NCBI GenBank assembly: GCA_002917075.1
Contig: NTMA01000044.1
Coordinates: 124,001-188,000 of the forward strand
Length of the DNA: 64,000 nucleotides
Direction: 5' to 3'
Source: Hawksworthiomyces lignivorus
Lineage: Eukaryota > Ascomycota > Sordariomycetes > Ophiostomatales > Ophiostomataceae
Every line of letters begins with the position of its first letter. The first letter of the stretch is position 1. Below the pieces are notes generated by a model. It ran no database searches. It was not told where the DNA came from and saw only the letters and a program-made list of their open reading frames with translations. The position numbers were made by a program, and so were the translations under genes. Below are positions 43,649 to 53,985 of this stretch, in pieces.

Positions 43649-45381
43649 ATGTCTGGCGAAGGACACCATGCCCCCGAGGAGCAGTCTAGCTTTTTAATGG
43701 AAACTTCGCTTAAACGTCGCCGCCGTCGTTGTCTTACAGGATGGATGAAGGAGCTTTTTGCAATTCTGCTAAGCCTCCTCTGCATGCTCGCCATCGTTCT
43801 CATCTTGTACATTTACCACGATAAGCGTTCAACCACCTGGTTCACGCCGATCATCGGCCTCAGCGCAACGATCGCCGCCCTCACGACTGCAGCAAAAGGC
43901 ACCCTTCTTATAGCCGTGTCAGGTTGTCTCAGTCAAGCAAAGTGGATAAAGTTTAAGAGGGGCTTTCGTTCTTTAAACGACCTAGACGCCATTGACCATG
44001 CCAGCCGTGGGCCCTTAGGAGCGGTGAAGCTTCTGCTCAGTTTTCCATGGACCTTGGTGCCAATACTCGGTGCAATTATCACCATCTTGGCCTTGGCAAT
44101 AGATACCTTTACGCAACAAGTAGTAACCTTTGAGCCGAGTTTCATCAGCTCAAATGATAGCACTGCGTCTTTTAGTTATGTGCAGAGCTACGACAGCGGA
44201 AATGTGCCTAACAACGGAAGCGTGGGAAATTCGGGAACTTTTAGTTTTACTGGCAAGTCGCCCCAAGTCAAAGTAACTAGTTTGTCTTTGCATTATGATT
44301 TGCTGAACGATATTTGATCACAGACTTTACTGTCGACGCTTCTATGCAAGGAGCAATTTTCAGAGGACTATATCAGAACCAGTGGTCTCCCTCTTTCAAC
44401 TGTCCTACAAATTGCACATGGACAGAAGAGTATACGGTTCTCGGATTTGAGAACACTTGCAACAATGTTACAGAGGCAACATTGACCAACAAAACATGCA
44501 CTCCCCGCGATGAGAACGGCGCGATAGACTGCACGATGACTACACCAGGTGGGGTGAACCTCTTTACGACGTGGCAAGCTACAGACTGGCAAATTGTTTC
44601 TATTATCAACACCACCAGTTTAGTCCCCACCGACATTGACGTTGGCGACACACTGTCCCCAGAGCTGGTCCGAATTGCTGCATACTGGAATGTGCTCAGT
44701 TTTTCACAAGGAGACGGAATTATCGGAGAAAACATTATGGAATGCACTCTGGGCTTCACCGCGTGGAACTATTCGAACGTTTCTTCGACTTCTGGTGCTT
44801 TTACTATTGGGACGACTAAGAGGATTCCTCTGGGGGAAGGCTCCATAGAGGGCAGTTTTGAAAATGGCGAAAACGTTTACTTTAACAAAAGTGGTTTAGA
44901 CCTAAGTTTTCGGGTCAATCCATCAGATATGGGTGCGCTGGTCAGTTTCTTCTCTTCACCAACCTTTTCTGGTGAGATGGCTCAAGGCGAAAGCCAGTAC
45001 CCTCACAACATAGGCGCCAACTTAGCCTTTTGGAAACAAAACGCCTCGACGGTCCTTAACAATGTCGCAAAGAGCATGACCGACCTGCTTCAGGAAGGCA
45101 GAACGAAGCAGCTAGCCTACGGCTTCACCGACCAACCAGTTGTTTTCATCCGCGTCGAGTGGTTGTGGCTTATCTTGCCTCTCGTTGTCGAGCTTGGCGC
45201 AATCCTTTTACTCCTCGCAACTGTTTTTGACAAATTTGGTACGGAAGTCGCCCTGTGGAAGTCGTCTCAAACGGCTCTCTTGTACCATGAAGTTGATGCG
45301 GACGGTATCATGAGCAGCAAAGTCAAAGGCCCAAAGGAACTGAAGCAATTAGTCAAGAATACGCAAGCAAGGCTAGATTGA
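43649..45381 (+). CDS. DUF3176-type membrane protein
   Basis: ATG at 43649 (MSGEGHHAPEEQ) opens a frame that joins a second frame ending at 45381. A 44-bp intron (44280-44323, GTTTGT...ATCACAG) keeps frame and would give about 562 residues. It is short with a weak donor, so a frameshift is the alternative. Features match the fungal DUF3176 family: an N-terminal helix (FAILLSLLCMLAIVLILYIY), GTLLIAVSGCLSQAKWIKFK and DLDAIDHASRGPLGAVKLL, then a helix WTLVPILGAIITILALAIDT. A Cys-rich, N-glycosylation-rich extracellular part follows, with a final helix (WLWLILPLVVELGAILLLLA) before ALWKSSQTALLYH. Function of the family is unknown. Orientation and Cys/Asn content suggest a cell-surface protein. 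Confidence 0.8.
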
Positions 45382-46511
45382 AGTCTAACGTGACTTTCCC
45401 TCAAGGTCGTAGTTTAAGCAACCCTAGAGGCGCGCATAACTACCTTTTCCGGAAGGTGGACACAATCCGAGGCCACAGCATTGCCACGACCAAGATAACA
45501 TTACAGTGTAATATATAAATGTGCGTGTATGAGAAACTGCAGCATAAAGGAGGCAGTAGGAAGCAACTGAGAGCAATCCGAAGGCTGCCACTGAAAGGGG
45601 ACAAGGTGTACCTAGATTTCATATGCACAGGGATTCACAGAGAATCATTTTTTAATTCTCATTAAATACAAAGGTCTGTGGCTATGCTGTAGGAACACCC
45701 TAAGGTGCACCCGCTAAACAAGTTGGAGCAGGAGCAGCACAGGAATATGCCAAATAAAGAAATTCTTAATGACAAGATTCGTGTTTTATATTGGGTTGTT
45801 ACTGCTCATGGTAGTCAAAATAAGGACAAGTTCTTTATTAAATAGTGAATCTAAGAGACATTCCCTAACTCTTCTCTCTTTTTTTCATTCTTATGTTCTA
45901 TGTCTTTTACTTGCAATGGCGGAAACAACGCAGGCGGCAATTCAACTATAGAAGACTTCGAAACTAGTCGAGTTAAAATGGGGTACCGAATAAACACCGA
46001 AAGGACAATAGATGGGACCTTTTAATAAATCAAGTTAAGCATATGCTTGACCAACTAGTGAGACACTCCAGAGGCGTCGGCGCAGCTATAGATCAATCAT
46101 CGAAAGAGCATTCGGGACTTAGCTGTCGATGCTCGAGTGGTGCTAAGACATTTGGGCCTTCCTCTTGATACATTTCACAGTGGACGAGACTTTGGGAGAT
46201 TGTAAATTATACATACTATTCTAGAAGCGAGCGACAACTATCTAATGCTAAACGATTGAAGATTTACCAGCCGATTCCCAGCCACCAATGAGCGGCAGTC
46301 AAATACAACAACCCGAGGAATAACCGAGGAATATCAGACGTTGCGAATATCGACGATGATGAACCTATTCCGTACTAGCACAAGGGCATTAGTAGCGACA
46401 AAAGCTACATCGACCTTTCTCCAGCACGGGTAGGAGAATTGTGGTGCCTGTGCTTGTCCGTATATTCCTTTCGTCTCAAGGCGCGTCCCACCGTCTCAAG
46501 GGGTTATCATG
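45382..46511. other. Intergenic spacer
   Basis: About 1.1 kb, AT-rich, between two convergent genes. No motif-bearing frame seen. Confidence 0.65.
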
Positions 46512-47335
46512 TTATTCGAAAGCATCATCTCCCCGCCTCAAGAGAAACCAACCGTTCAAGTCTTCTGGGCTTTTTAAGGCGGCCACCGCAACCTTAGGAG
46601 GGTCTGTACCCTCCTTGTCGACAATTTCCACAGGTTTCTCGTCGGGAAAGTCTCTGTTAAGCTCCTCGCGGAAGTCGGGATTGTCGCGTAGAAATTCGCC
46701 GTCTTCGCCTGAGAACTGGTAGCGACCTGTGCGCCTTGTATAACGGATAGCCCTTTTCATTGGACGTGAGTAATTCTCTTCACCTAATATTGCTCTATGT
46801 TCATTCCAATCTTCTTCATCCATAGTCAGGTCGCGAGGGTGACGGTGCCAAGTTCCGTCAAACTTGTAGAATCTTAATTCGGCCTTTATTTTATCTGTGT
46901 GTTTTACTGGAGAACTATTCGCTTTATTAATTGTGAAATAATAGATAATATTTTAATAAAAGAAATTGAATCTTACAACTTGTTGTCCTTATATTTATAC
47001 AGTAAAGTAGTATACTCTTTCGATGAAGGAGGGCCGTTATCGATAATAAATCGCGTCATATAATCGATGTCCTCATTTATAAACACACCATAGTTGGTCC
47101 TATCCCCTGGACGTACGCACGGTCGTTGCCATACGTGTTGGCAAATCATATCGTACATGTTGTGAAGTTGTTCGCTGAACTTGGTGCCAGGAGGGTGCAA
47201 CGTGTTGAGCCGCATATAGACGACGACTCGTGTAGGCGTTTCGAGGACCATAGCAACTGGGACCTTAGGAATTGGCGATGTGTCTGCGGCGGTTGACACG
47301 GAGGACACCTCGGTCGAGGGGACTGGGGTAGACAT
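46512..47335 (-). CDS. Hypothetical protein, two exons
   Basis: Exon 47335-46977 (start MSTPVPSTEVSS) joins exon 46914-46512 across a 62-bp intron (GTAAGA...GCGAATAG), giving about 253 residues. The first half contains RVVVYMRLNTLHPPGTKFSE, MYDMICQHVWQRPCV and INEDIDYMTRFIIDNG. The second half is charged: LRFYKFDGTWHRHPRDLTMD and FSGEDGEFLRDNPDFREELN. I recognise no family. Even codon use and the clean splice support a real gene. No signal peptide or membrane helix is present, so it is probably intracellular and possibly lineage-specific. Confidence 0.6.
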
Positions 47336-47788
47336 GGTGATATACTGGGGCGGAAAAGAAAATAAAACAAGTGAAGAGAGGAATAGAGAAAGAAAAATAG
47401 AAGTGAATATCGGAAAGAGGAGCCGTAAAGTAGTTTCTGTGGGTTTGGATTTATTATTTTTAACTTTTTTTGAGTTTAATTTGTATAGCTGAGAGATAAA
47501 TGTATAAATCGACAAAATAAAACGAATTGGTATTTAGCAAAGTGGTGAAGAAAAGTTGATTGAAATCAAATAGAAAAGATAAGGTAATAAAAACAAAGAC
47601 GAAAATTATGGAAATTGAAACAATTGTAGAAATACAGTAGCTGGAAGTAGTCATCATTAAATACTCTTGCGGTGTGGGTGAAGTGGGGAAGAGAGGGGGA
47701 ACTTGGTTACACCAAACAAATGTGTGGGGAAAGACGGTACTGAAATACTAGGCACCAGGCACCAAAAAAAGTGAGGCCACATAGAACA
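47336..47788. other. AT-rich spacer
   Basis: About 450 bp between two minus-strand genes. It contains the presumed promoter of the hypothetical gene starting at 47335; nothing else is seen. Confidence 0.6.
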
Positions 47789-48049
47789 CTAGTAGTAATA
47801 ATCGCGCTTATAGTCGCGGTCATAATCGTAGTCGTAGTCGTGGTGGTACTTGTAGTACCGATCTGTCTCGGGAGATACTGGTGTGGGATAGTTGGAGCAA
47901 TCAGAACCGCACATTTCCGTGAGGTACGTGATGTTCTGAGTGAAATTGGGACAGCGCTTTGTCCCACGTCTTCGAGAAGAACAAAGTGACACCCATTCCC
48001 TCTCTGCGGTATGGCCACAGGCGAACTTAGTCTCTTCCAAATGGCACAT
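47789..48049 (-). CDS. Small Cys-rich protein with Tyr/Asp tail
   Basis: A single-exon frame of 86 residues. The first 55 residues carry a His/Cys pattern, CHLEETKFACGHTAEREW, then CSSRRRGTKRCPN and EMCGSDCSNYP. I associate this with a widespread family of short fungal proteins that probably bind zinc. There is no signal peptide. The tail is a repetitive Tyr/Asp/Arg/Lys run (YYKYHHDYDYDYDRDYKRD). A longer 197-residue frame on the same strand overlaps it but has unnatural composition. Function unknown. Confidence 0.65.
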   Translation of the reverse strand: MCHLEETKFACGHTAEREWVSLCSSRRRGTKRCPNFTQNITYLTEMCGSDCSNYPTPVSPETDRYYKYHHDYDYDYDRDYKRDYYY

Positions 48050-50688
48050 TTCTGAAGTTTTGCACTGTTTTCAAGACAGCAATGCTCTAAGACCAGAAGG
48101 TGTTCCAGAGAAGACGTAGTGTAAAGATGTTTGTGTAGATCTTCTCGTTGAAAAGAATTGAAAAAGTTGCTCGCTTTCCTGAGTGTTTCTGGTTTAGATA
48201 AAGGGATTGAATGGAGCTGTCTTGTTTTTTGATGAAAACTATCAACGAAGAAACGAAGGTGAGTTCTTCTTTTATAGCCATTTACTACTAGAAGAAGCAC
48301 AACAGATAGAAGATAAAAACTGGGCAGTTTGAACAGCCTTGCAGCCTTACAGAAGTAGGCGACTCCATATTAACCATCTTGTGCGATTGTGTTCGCCGTT
48401 CACGATACAGCCACGCTCTCATGTGATTTCCCGTTGCTCGTGGCAGATGGTTCCGCAGGCCGGAGAAATGGGCCGGTGAAGGCGCCACACCCCACGGTCG
48501 GTAGCCAGCGGCCCTTTTCAGGGGTTCAGAGAAACTGCCTCAGCCTCATCCGTGGTTTCATAAATGCAATATCTTTCAGAATAGGCAGCGTCTGGCTAAT
48601 TTTCGTTGCTGCGCCGTCGAACGGTTGACCGCCAAGACGCATTTCCGGCCCAAGGCGCAGTTCCACATTCCGAGATATCGCGAAGCAACCCCGTCACCTT
48701 CGGTGCACGAGACGTAAGTGGAATTTTCAAATACTCAAGTGGATTCGATACTATAGCAGGCGCAATCATATATTTCTATATAAGGTTAAAATGCGCCGTT
48801 GAATTGGGCCTCTAAGTATCTCCAAGGCTGCAAATGATGGTCGTGGCTTTGGTCAATAGTCACAGAAAAGTTGTAGATTATCAAATGCTCTCTGTAAGAG
48901 ACAAGTTGCGTGTTCTCCTACCTTACTTCGTGGTCAAAGTCTGGCCGCTCTAGTTTTATGTCTCTTCTATTCGGATAGTCACAAGATATGCTGCCCGTCT
49001 GCCTCGCTCAGCTTTTCACGGTCATCTCTCTCTTTATGCCCAAGCTTGACTAAATTGCAGGAATATGGAAGGAGGCCATTCTTTAGTCGTGTACGTCCTC
49101 AGAGGCTTCTTGCAGACTCAGCTGCCATCTCAAAGACGGAATACACCAGAGGCTGCTTGTCGCCTATTCTACATCGGTTTCTTATTTAGCGGGCTGATGC
49201 CTTCTCACCCAGGGAAAAGGATTTCAAGAAAGCACGTCGAAATCATTTTCTATATCAAGCGGGAGGCTTTGACAATATTGTTCCTGGTCATTCCGAATTT
49301 GTTTGACATCCGCACGCGACTCAAATACTTCCATAAAACTGATCTGTCTGTAACTAAAATCAAAAGTGATTCTGGACATCATCACATGGTCATGGATCTC
49401 CAAGTGGTCTGCTTGTATAGCGATGGCCAGGCATTTTTCTGTCTAACTTTTAGCCTTCGGGAAAACACAATGAAATATTCTTACTCCTAATATAAGATTA
49501 GCGGGCTTTGGTACGTCGAAACGCACTATGGAGGCGTATTGGCCTCCTGGTATTTTATCACTTTCAACTGAGAAAAAGCATTCCCGATGGACGGACGGTT
49601 AAATTCACGCAGAAGAGTATCACATTTGTTGAATATCCACACCTTGGCCGGATAATGTTACTACGGCGCAGACGATGATAATGTGAGCGCCGAGACTCAT
49701 CAGTCCATCGGTCTGTGATTTGTACAGGGCTCTTAGTTCGGGTAACAAGAAAAATGTAAAATTCTTATTTTGCATTATGAGATGGGCGAAGTGGAAATAT
49801 TCTCTGTAAGAAACCCACCCATATCTCTTTTTGATTTAACATCTAAATAAAATTTGTTCATATGATATTGAGCAGCGTCTAATTAGTCTGCCGCTAGAAG
49901 GAAATTATAAAGACATGATAGTTTTAGCGATTTATTTGACATATGAACATGCCTCTGCCTCTCGATAATCCTTTGCTGTACACGTAGAGCAGGAAGCAGG
50001 TGGGTATCAGCAGTGTCACAAATCTGCCCATGGCGCTGGAACTCAGTCCGCCCCTGACATTCTCATACAACGTGGTGAAACTGAGCAGAACGTGGCAGCG
50101 AAGCATACTTGTAGAAGGGCCGGAGATTAATGCCATATTTAAGCTGCATTTGAATTTTCTCTAGTGGCCACAGCAGTACGCTAACTTCTTCTAGTTGGCT
50201 GTCCTCGGCTCTCCTGAATAGATGTGTTTAATGTAGGCTGGCAGCTGACAGCTGGACCTACAGGGAGCCACCCGGACTTTGCCTATCTCATAACAGTGGT
50301 TATGTATATATCAATGGTGACTTCATAGTTCTAAAGCACCAGCAGAAAATGATAAGTATAGAAGGACAATGGAAAACTTCTCAAGATGCATTGATTTATA
50401 TCGTAGCAAGACTCTTGACGGCGTTTTCGGCACTCTTTTCTCTCAACTTTTCCAGCACCAAAAAAAGTGTGAGATATGCATATCAATAGACGCAGCAAGG
50501 AAGCCGGGGGAAAAACGAAGGAATACAAGATATGGTAAGCCAGTGCGGAAAAGGTGTCTCCTGTGGACAAATGTGTTCAGAGTCACATCGCCAACTTGCG
50601 CTGAGACAGTGGGGGATGGCCAGGCCACCAGTTCCCGCGGCCATAAGAGCGGCTCAAGACTTGCCAGTAACAAAAACTTAAATATTTA
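48050..50688. other. Long gene-poor spacer
   Basis: About 2.6 kb without a supported gene. The largest frame, 49065-49490 on the plus strand (141 codons with an ATG), lacks motifs and has an abrupt composition; frames at 48389-48815 and 50331-50692 are similar. AT content is high in parts. Confidence 0.6.
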
Positions 50689-52598
50689 CTAGGTAGTAAA
50701 AGCTATAAAATTTTCTAGTAACTTTAAACGTTCTTTTATACGCCTATGTTTCCTCGGATTCTTTACCACAGTCTTAGGATCAGTGCCTGTTGGGGATTCT
50801 GAAAAAATAATGTCTAGAACATCAACGAAGTCATTCTTGCTATCATTCAGCTTCAATTTCTCCGCGCGCAAAAAGATACGAGGGAACTGCGGCACCTCTA
50901 GAATCCACTGATCAACTGGGTACGACAACGTATGGGTGAAGAGTGACGTTGTATCAGGTTGTAACTCGTCTTCTAGAAGCCACTCTATTCCTTCCGCCAT
51001 GGCCTCCACATGTTTGTTTAGTCTCGTTGGGATAAGTCCAACAGAAAGGCGCGAGGGAAATTCCGTGTCCTTCGTCTCGCTTGGCACGCGGCGGAGATCT
51101 AAATAGAAGCCTCTCTCAGTGCCTTCCAAACAATACTTGAGATAGCAGATTGTTCCAGAGACTACGTCACTGCGTATAATGTTAGAAGACGGTATATAAA
51201 GTCCTTTAGCATCGCGGATGAACAGGAGGCCATTTGCTTCTACCGTGGTATTTTTATATTGTTCTCTCCGTATAATTATATCGTTTGGTTGCGATGTAAA
51301 CGGGGGCGGAATCCCGATTGTTAAAGACTTCTTCCAAGAAGCTAGTGGTGCAAAGGAGCCTGGATCTTCTCGGCGCAGGATTTCACGAGAGCGACTCCCG
51401 AAATGGTTGCCCACCATGGCGACCGGGAGGCTAACTGTGCTCATAAAATCGCCTTCGTCCCCACAAAGCAGCGCAATGTACCAGACTGCACTGAGCTGTT
51501 CGATCCGCGGCGCACTCCACCGCTGGAGACAATTTTGCCCCACGGGATAGACGGGCAGATCTAAGCGGATCTTTTCGTGGCCGACGCTAGTGGGAAGGGC
51601 GGCTTGGAGTTGCAGTTCCTGATAAAATATCGACGAGCAGGTGGTGGGAACAAACGTCCCACAGTCTTCGAAATCCTTGGGCGAGCTTGCAAGCAGACCA
51701 AGCTTCTCTGGCTCGTTATTTTTGTCGTTCGATTCCAACGGTGTAGTGGCCGAGGCCTGTTCTTCCGGATACAGCCAAGAGACCTTGTCTACAACTCTGC
51801 CCCATGCATACAGGGTATGGTCTTCTGGCCAAGCTCGCATTATGACTTCTTGGAGCCGCTGAAATGCCGTCTGCCCTTCTCCGTACAGTAGGGGCATATT
51901 CACACCGAAAATACCGAGGAGGCAGTACGCGATATCCTCGGTGCGCGATGTTTGGCGGCGCGAAGCCCACGACATCCTGTGCGAGATGCTGGCTAGGCCA
52001 ACGTTTTTTCCTAAGAGGTACTCCTCGCCGATCCGTGTTACCGATGAGATGAGACTGCATAGTTCCACCTTGGTCCCGATACAGGACCAGTCTCGGAAGT
52101 AGAACACGATATTTTTAGGTGCAATCAGCTCTTGGAGTGTCCAACCGCGCGTGAACCACCTACTGTTGGAGAACGAAGATTCAAAAGTCGGGTCTTCTTG
52201 TTTGGAAGGTGCCACGTCGGCGAGGTAGACGTAGCAACAGGCTGCGCCCTGGTACCAACGGAACATTGAGTTGATCGCCTCGGAGAGCTCGGCACTACTC
52301 GATTTATCGATGCAGCATCTTTTTTGCGTAAGCATATCTTTCTATTCCTGAAAGGGAGAATCTGCACTTACGTATCAACCCAAACCCATTCGAAGTTATC
52401 GCAGGTCGCTTGCTGGAAAAAGCGAGTAATCTTTCTATATCCTTCCTTGACCTCAAGTTCTGCTACCGGCATATTCATCCAGTCATGGTAAGACACTTCC
52501 TCTTTGCCCCATGTGTGCGATAAGATCCCGTAAGGGGGTATTTCCTTATCGAAGATGAAGTCTCCCACCTTCCCTGTGCGAGTGTTAAGGAGCCTCAT
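50689..52598 (-). CDS. HET-domain protein (HET-E/HET-D N-terminal type), gene 2
   Basis: Two exons, 52598-52372 and 52318-50689, joined across a 53-bp intron, give 618 residues. The HET domain is at the very N-terminus (about residues 1-135): MRLLNTRTGKVGDF, PPYGILSHTWGKEEVSYHDW, EWVWVDTCCIDKSSSAELSE, AINSMFRWYQGAACCYVYLA and RGWTLQELIAPKNIVFYF. Then come MSWASRRQTSRTEDIAYCLL and MPLLYGEGQTAFQRLQEVIM, standard for this class. Unlike HET-E and HET-D there is no NACHT or WD40 part; the C-terminal half is a beta-rich region of unknown role. Members act in non-self-triggered cell death, but partner and trigger are unknown here. Confidence 0.9.
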
Positions 52599-53985
52599 TA
52601 TGACGAGGTAATTTTCTTTCAGTGCCGTCAGTGCTGTGAAGCAAGAATGTATATAACTGAGCAGCTCAAGTATTGTAACAATTATATAACTCTTCGATGG
52701 CGAGTATAAGATATGGGGGGCTCAATAGAACTAATGATAACACTTTGATGACAAGAAAGAGAGAGAGAGATCTAGAGCGGGGAGAGCAGGGTTAATAAAA
52801 TCTTAAAAGCTGTGCGCAAAATCTGCTACTCAGCCTTGTCCAGCACGGTCCCTCACTCCGCCCCTTCCATCCCGTTTTGGACGCCATAGGAGTGCAATAA
52901 GTAACGTCACGTTGCCCGAAACCGCCGCGCATCGTGGGGGGAGCATTTAGTGCAGTAAGACCAACCTGTTATGGGCTGACGGCGTTGGATATGGCCGACC
53001 AATAGCAATAGACTAAAGGTTGTATCCCAATATCAAAAACAACTGTTCCGTTTCCTTAGCTGGTCAAACAAAAGGCATATTCTACACAAGTACGGAGTAC
53101 AAATATTACTAAAGGCAGGAGCTGCTGTTCTGGCCTCCGTTTTCAGTAGGCGTGTGCGATTACTTTTGGTGTCCTCTGTAGTGATGGGTCCGTCTCTTAG
53201 AAGTAACACAACAGTGGTTCCAGACTTACAGATTCAACATATGAGCTTGGCGACTTGGATTCTGAGAAACTCTGCTACAAGAAAGCTGAAAAACAAGTTA
53301 CGTAAGTTATATCACCGAGCAATATGTTTTCTTTCTACAAGTTCCTATCTTTGCCGTTTTTCTGTGTCAGATGTCCATTAAGCTTTTAAGTTGCTGTTAG
53401 TATGAGCTAATCGTTCGTTCGTTTTTTTTTTTTTTTTTGTAAAGGGACGACCTGGTTCGCAACACCGTTGTTAGAAATAAATCAAATGGCTAAACAAGGC
53501 TTCCCCCTTAGTTCATGGAAGATCTCTAGGATGCTCAGGGGGGATTTAGCAGTCCGTATCCAGTTCTAAGGCAGATGAGACGTGTTGAGTTCAGGTGAGC
53601 AGATTGTTAATTGAAAAAGGAGAGATAACTGTGTCTACGGTAGTCTGTGGCTAAACCTTTTAGTAAGGGGTAGTCACAGTGCCATATATACAGTAAATAA
53701 GTGTAATTCATACAGTGCCCAACTCAACAAGACGGGGATGTCACGTGCCAAGGCGGGTACCTTTTGAGATAGCGGTCAGAGCCGTCAATCCACCTCGTAA
53801 GCAGTAATCATTTGTCCGAAACCCCTACAGTGGAGACCCTAGAAACCTACTTACCAGCCTTCATTTCAATCGAGTGTCTTGACATACTCTTTATTCCGCA
53901 AACGACTTCTCTTAATAAAATTTCTAATAAAATCCTGCTTTCTCAAAGAATGCCTATTTTGTATGGCATTGAATAATCTACTGGA
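52599..53985. promoter_or_regulatory. Divergent spacer between HET gene 2 and the giant gene
   Basis: About 1.4 kb. It holds a GA-repeat (52757-52770), one TACGGAGTA copy (53091-53099) and a T-run near 53424-53439. No gene is supported; both flanking promoters lie here. Confidence 0.5.
53091..53099. repeat. TACGGAGTA motif, copy 5
   Basis: Exact copy of the recurrent 9-mer, in the divergent spacer between HET gene 2 and the giant NTPase-like gene. Confidence 0.6.

Noticed and set aside
47707..48300. 197-codon minus-strand frame with a poly-Thr stretch
   Set aside because: It overlaps the better-supported 86-residue Cys/His protein in another frame. The Thr run is a shifted reading of the Tyr/Asp repeat codons.
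49065..49490. 141-codon plus-strand frame with ATG
   Set aside because: No family motif, no flanking splice or promoter support, and it sits in a gene-poor spacer. Kept only as a mention.
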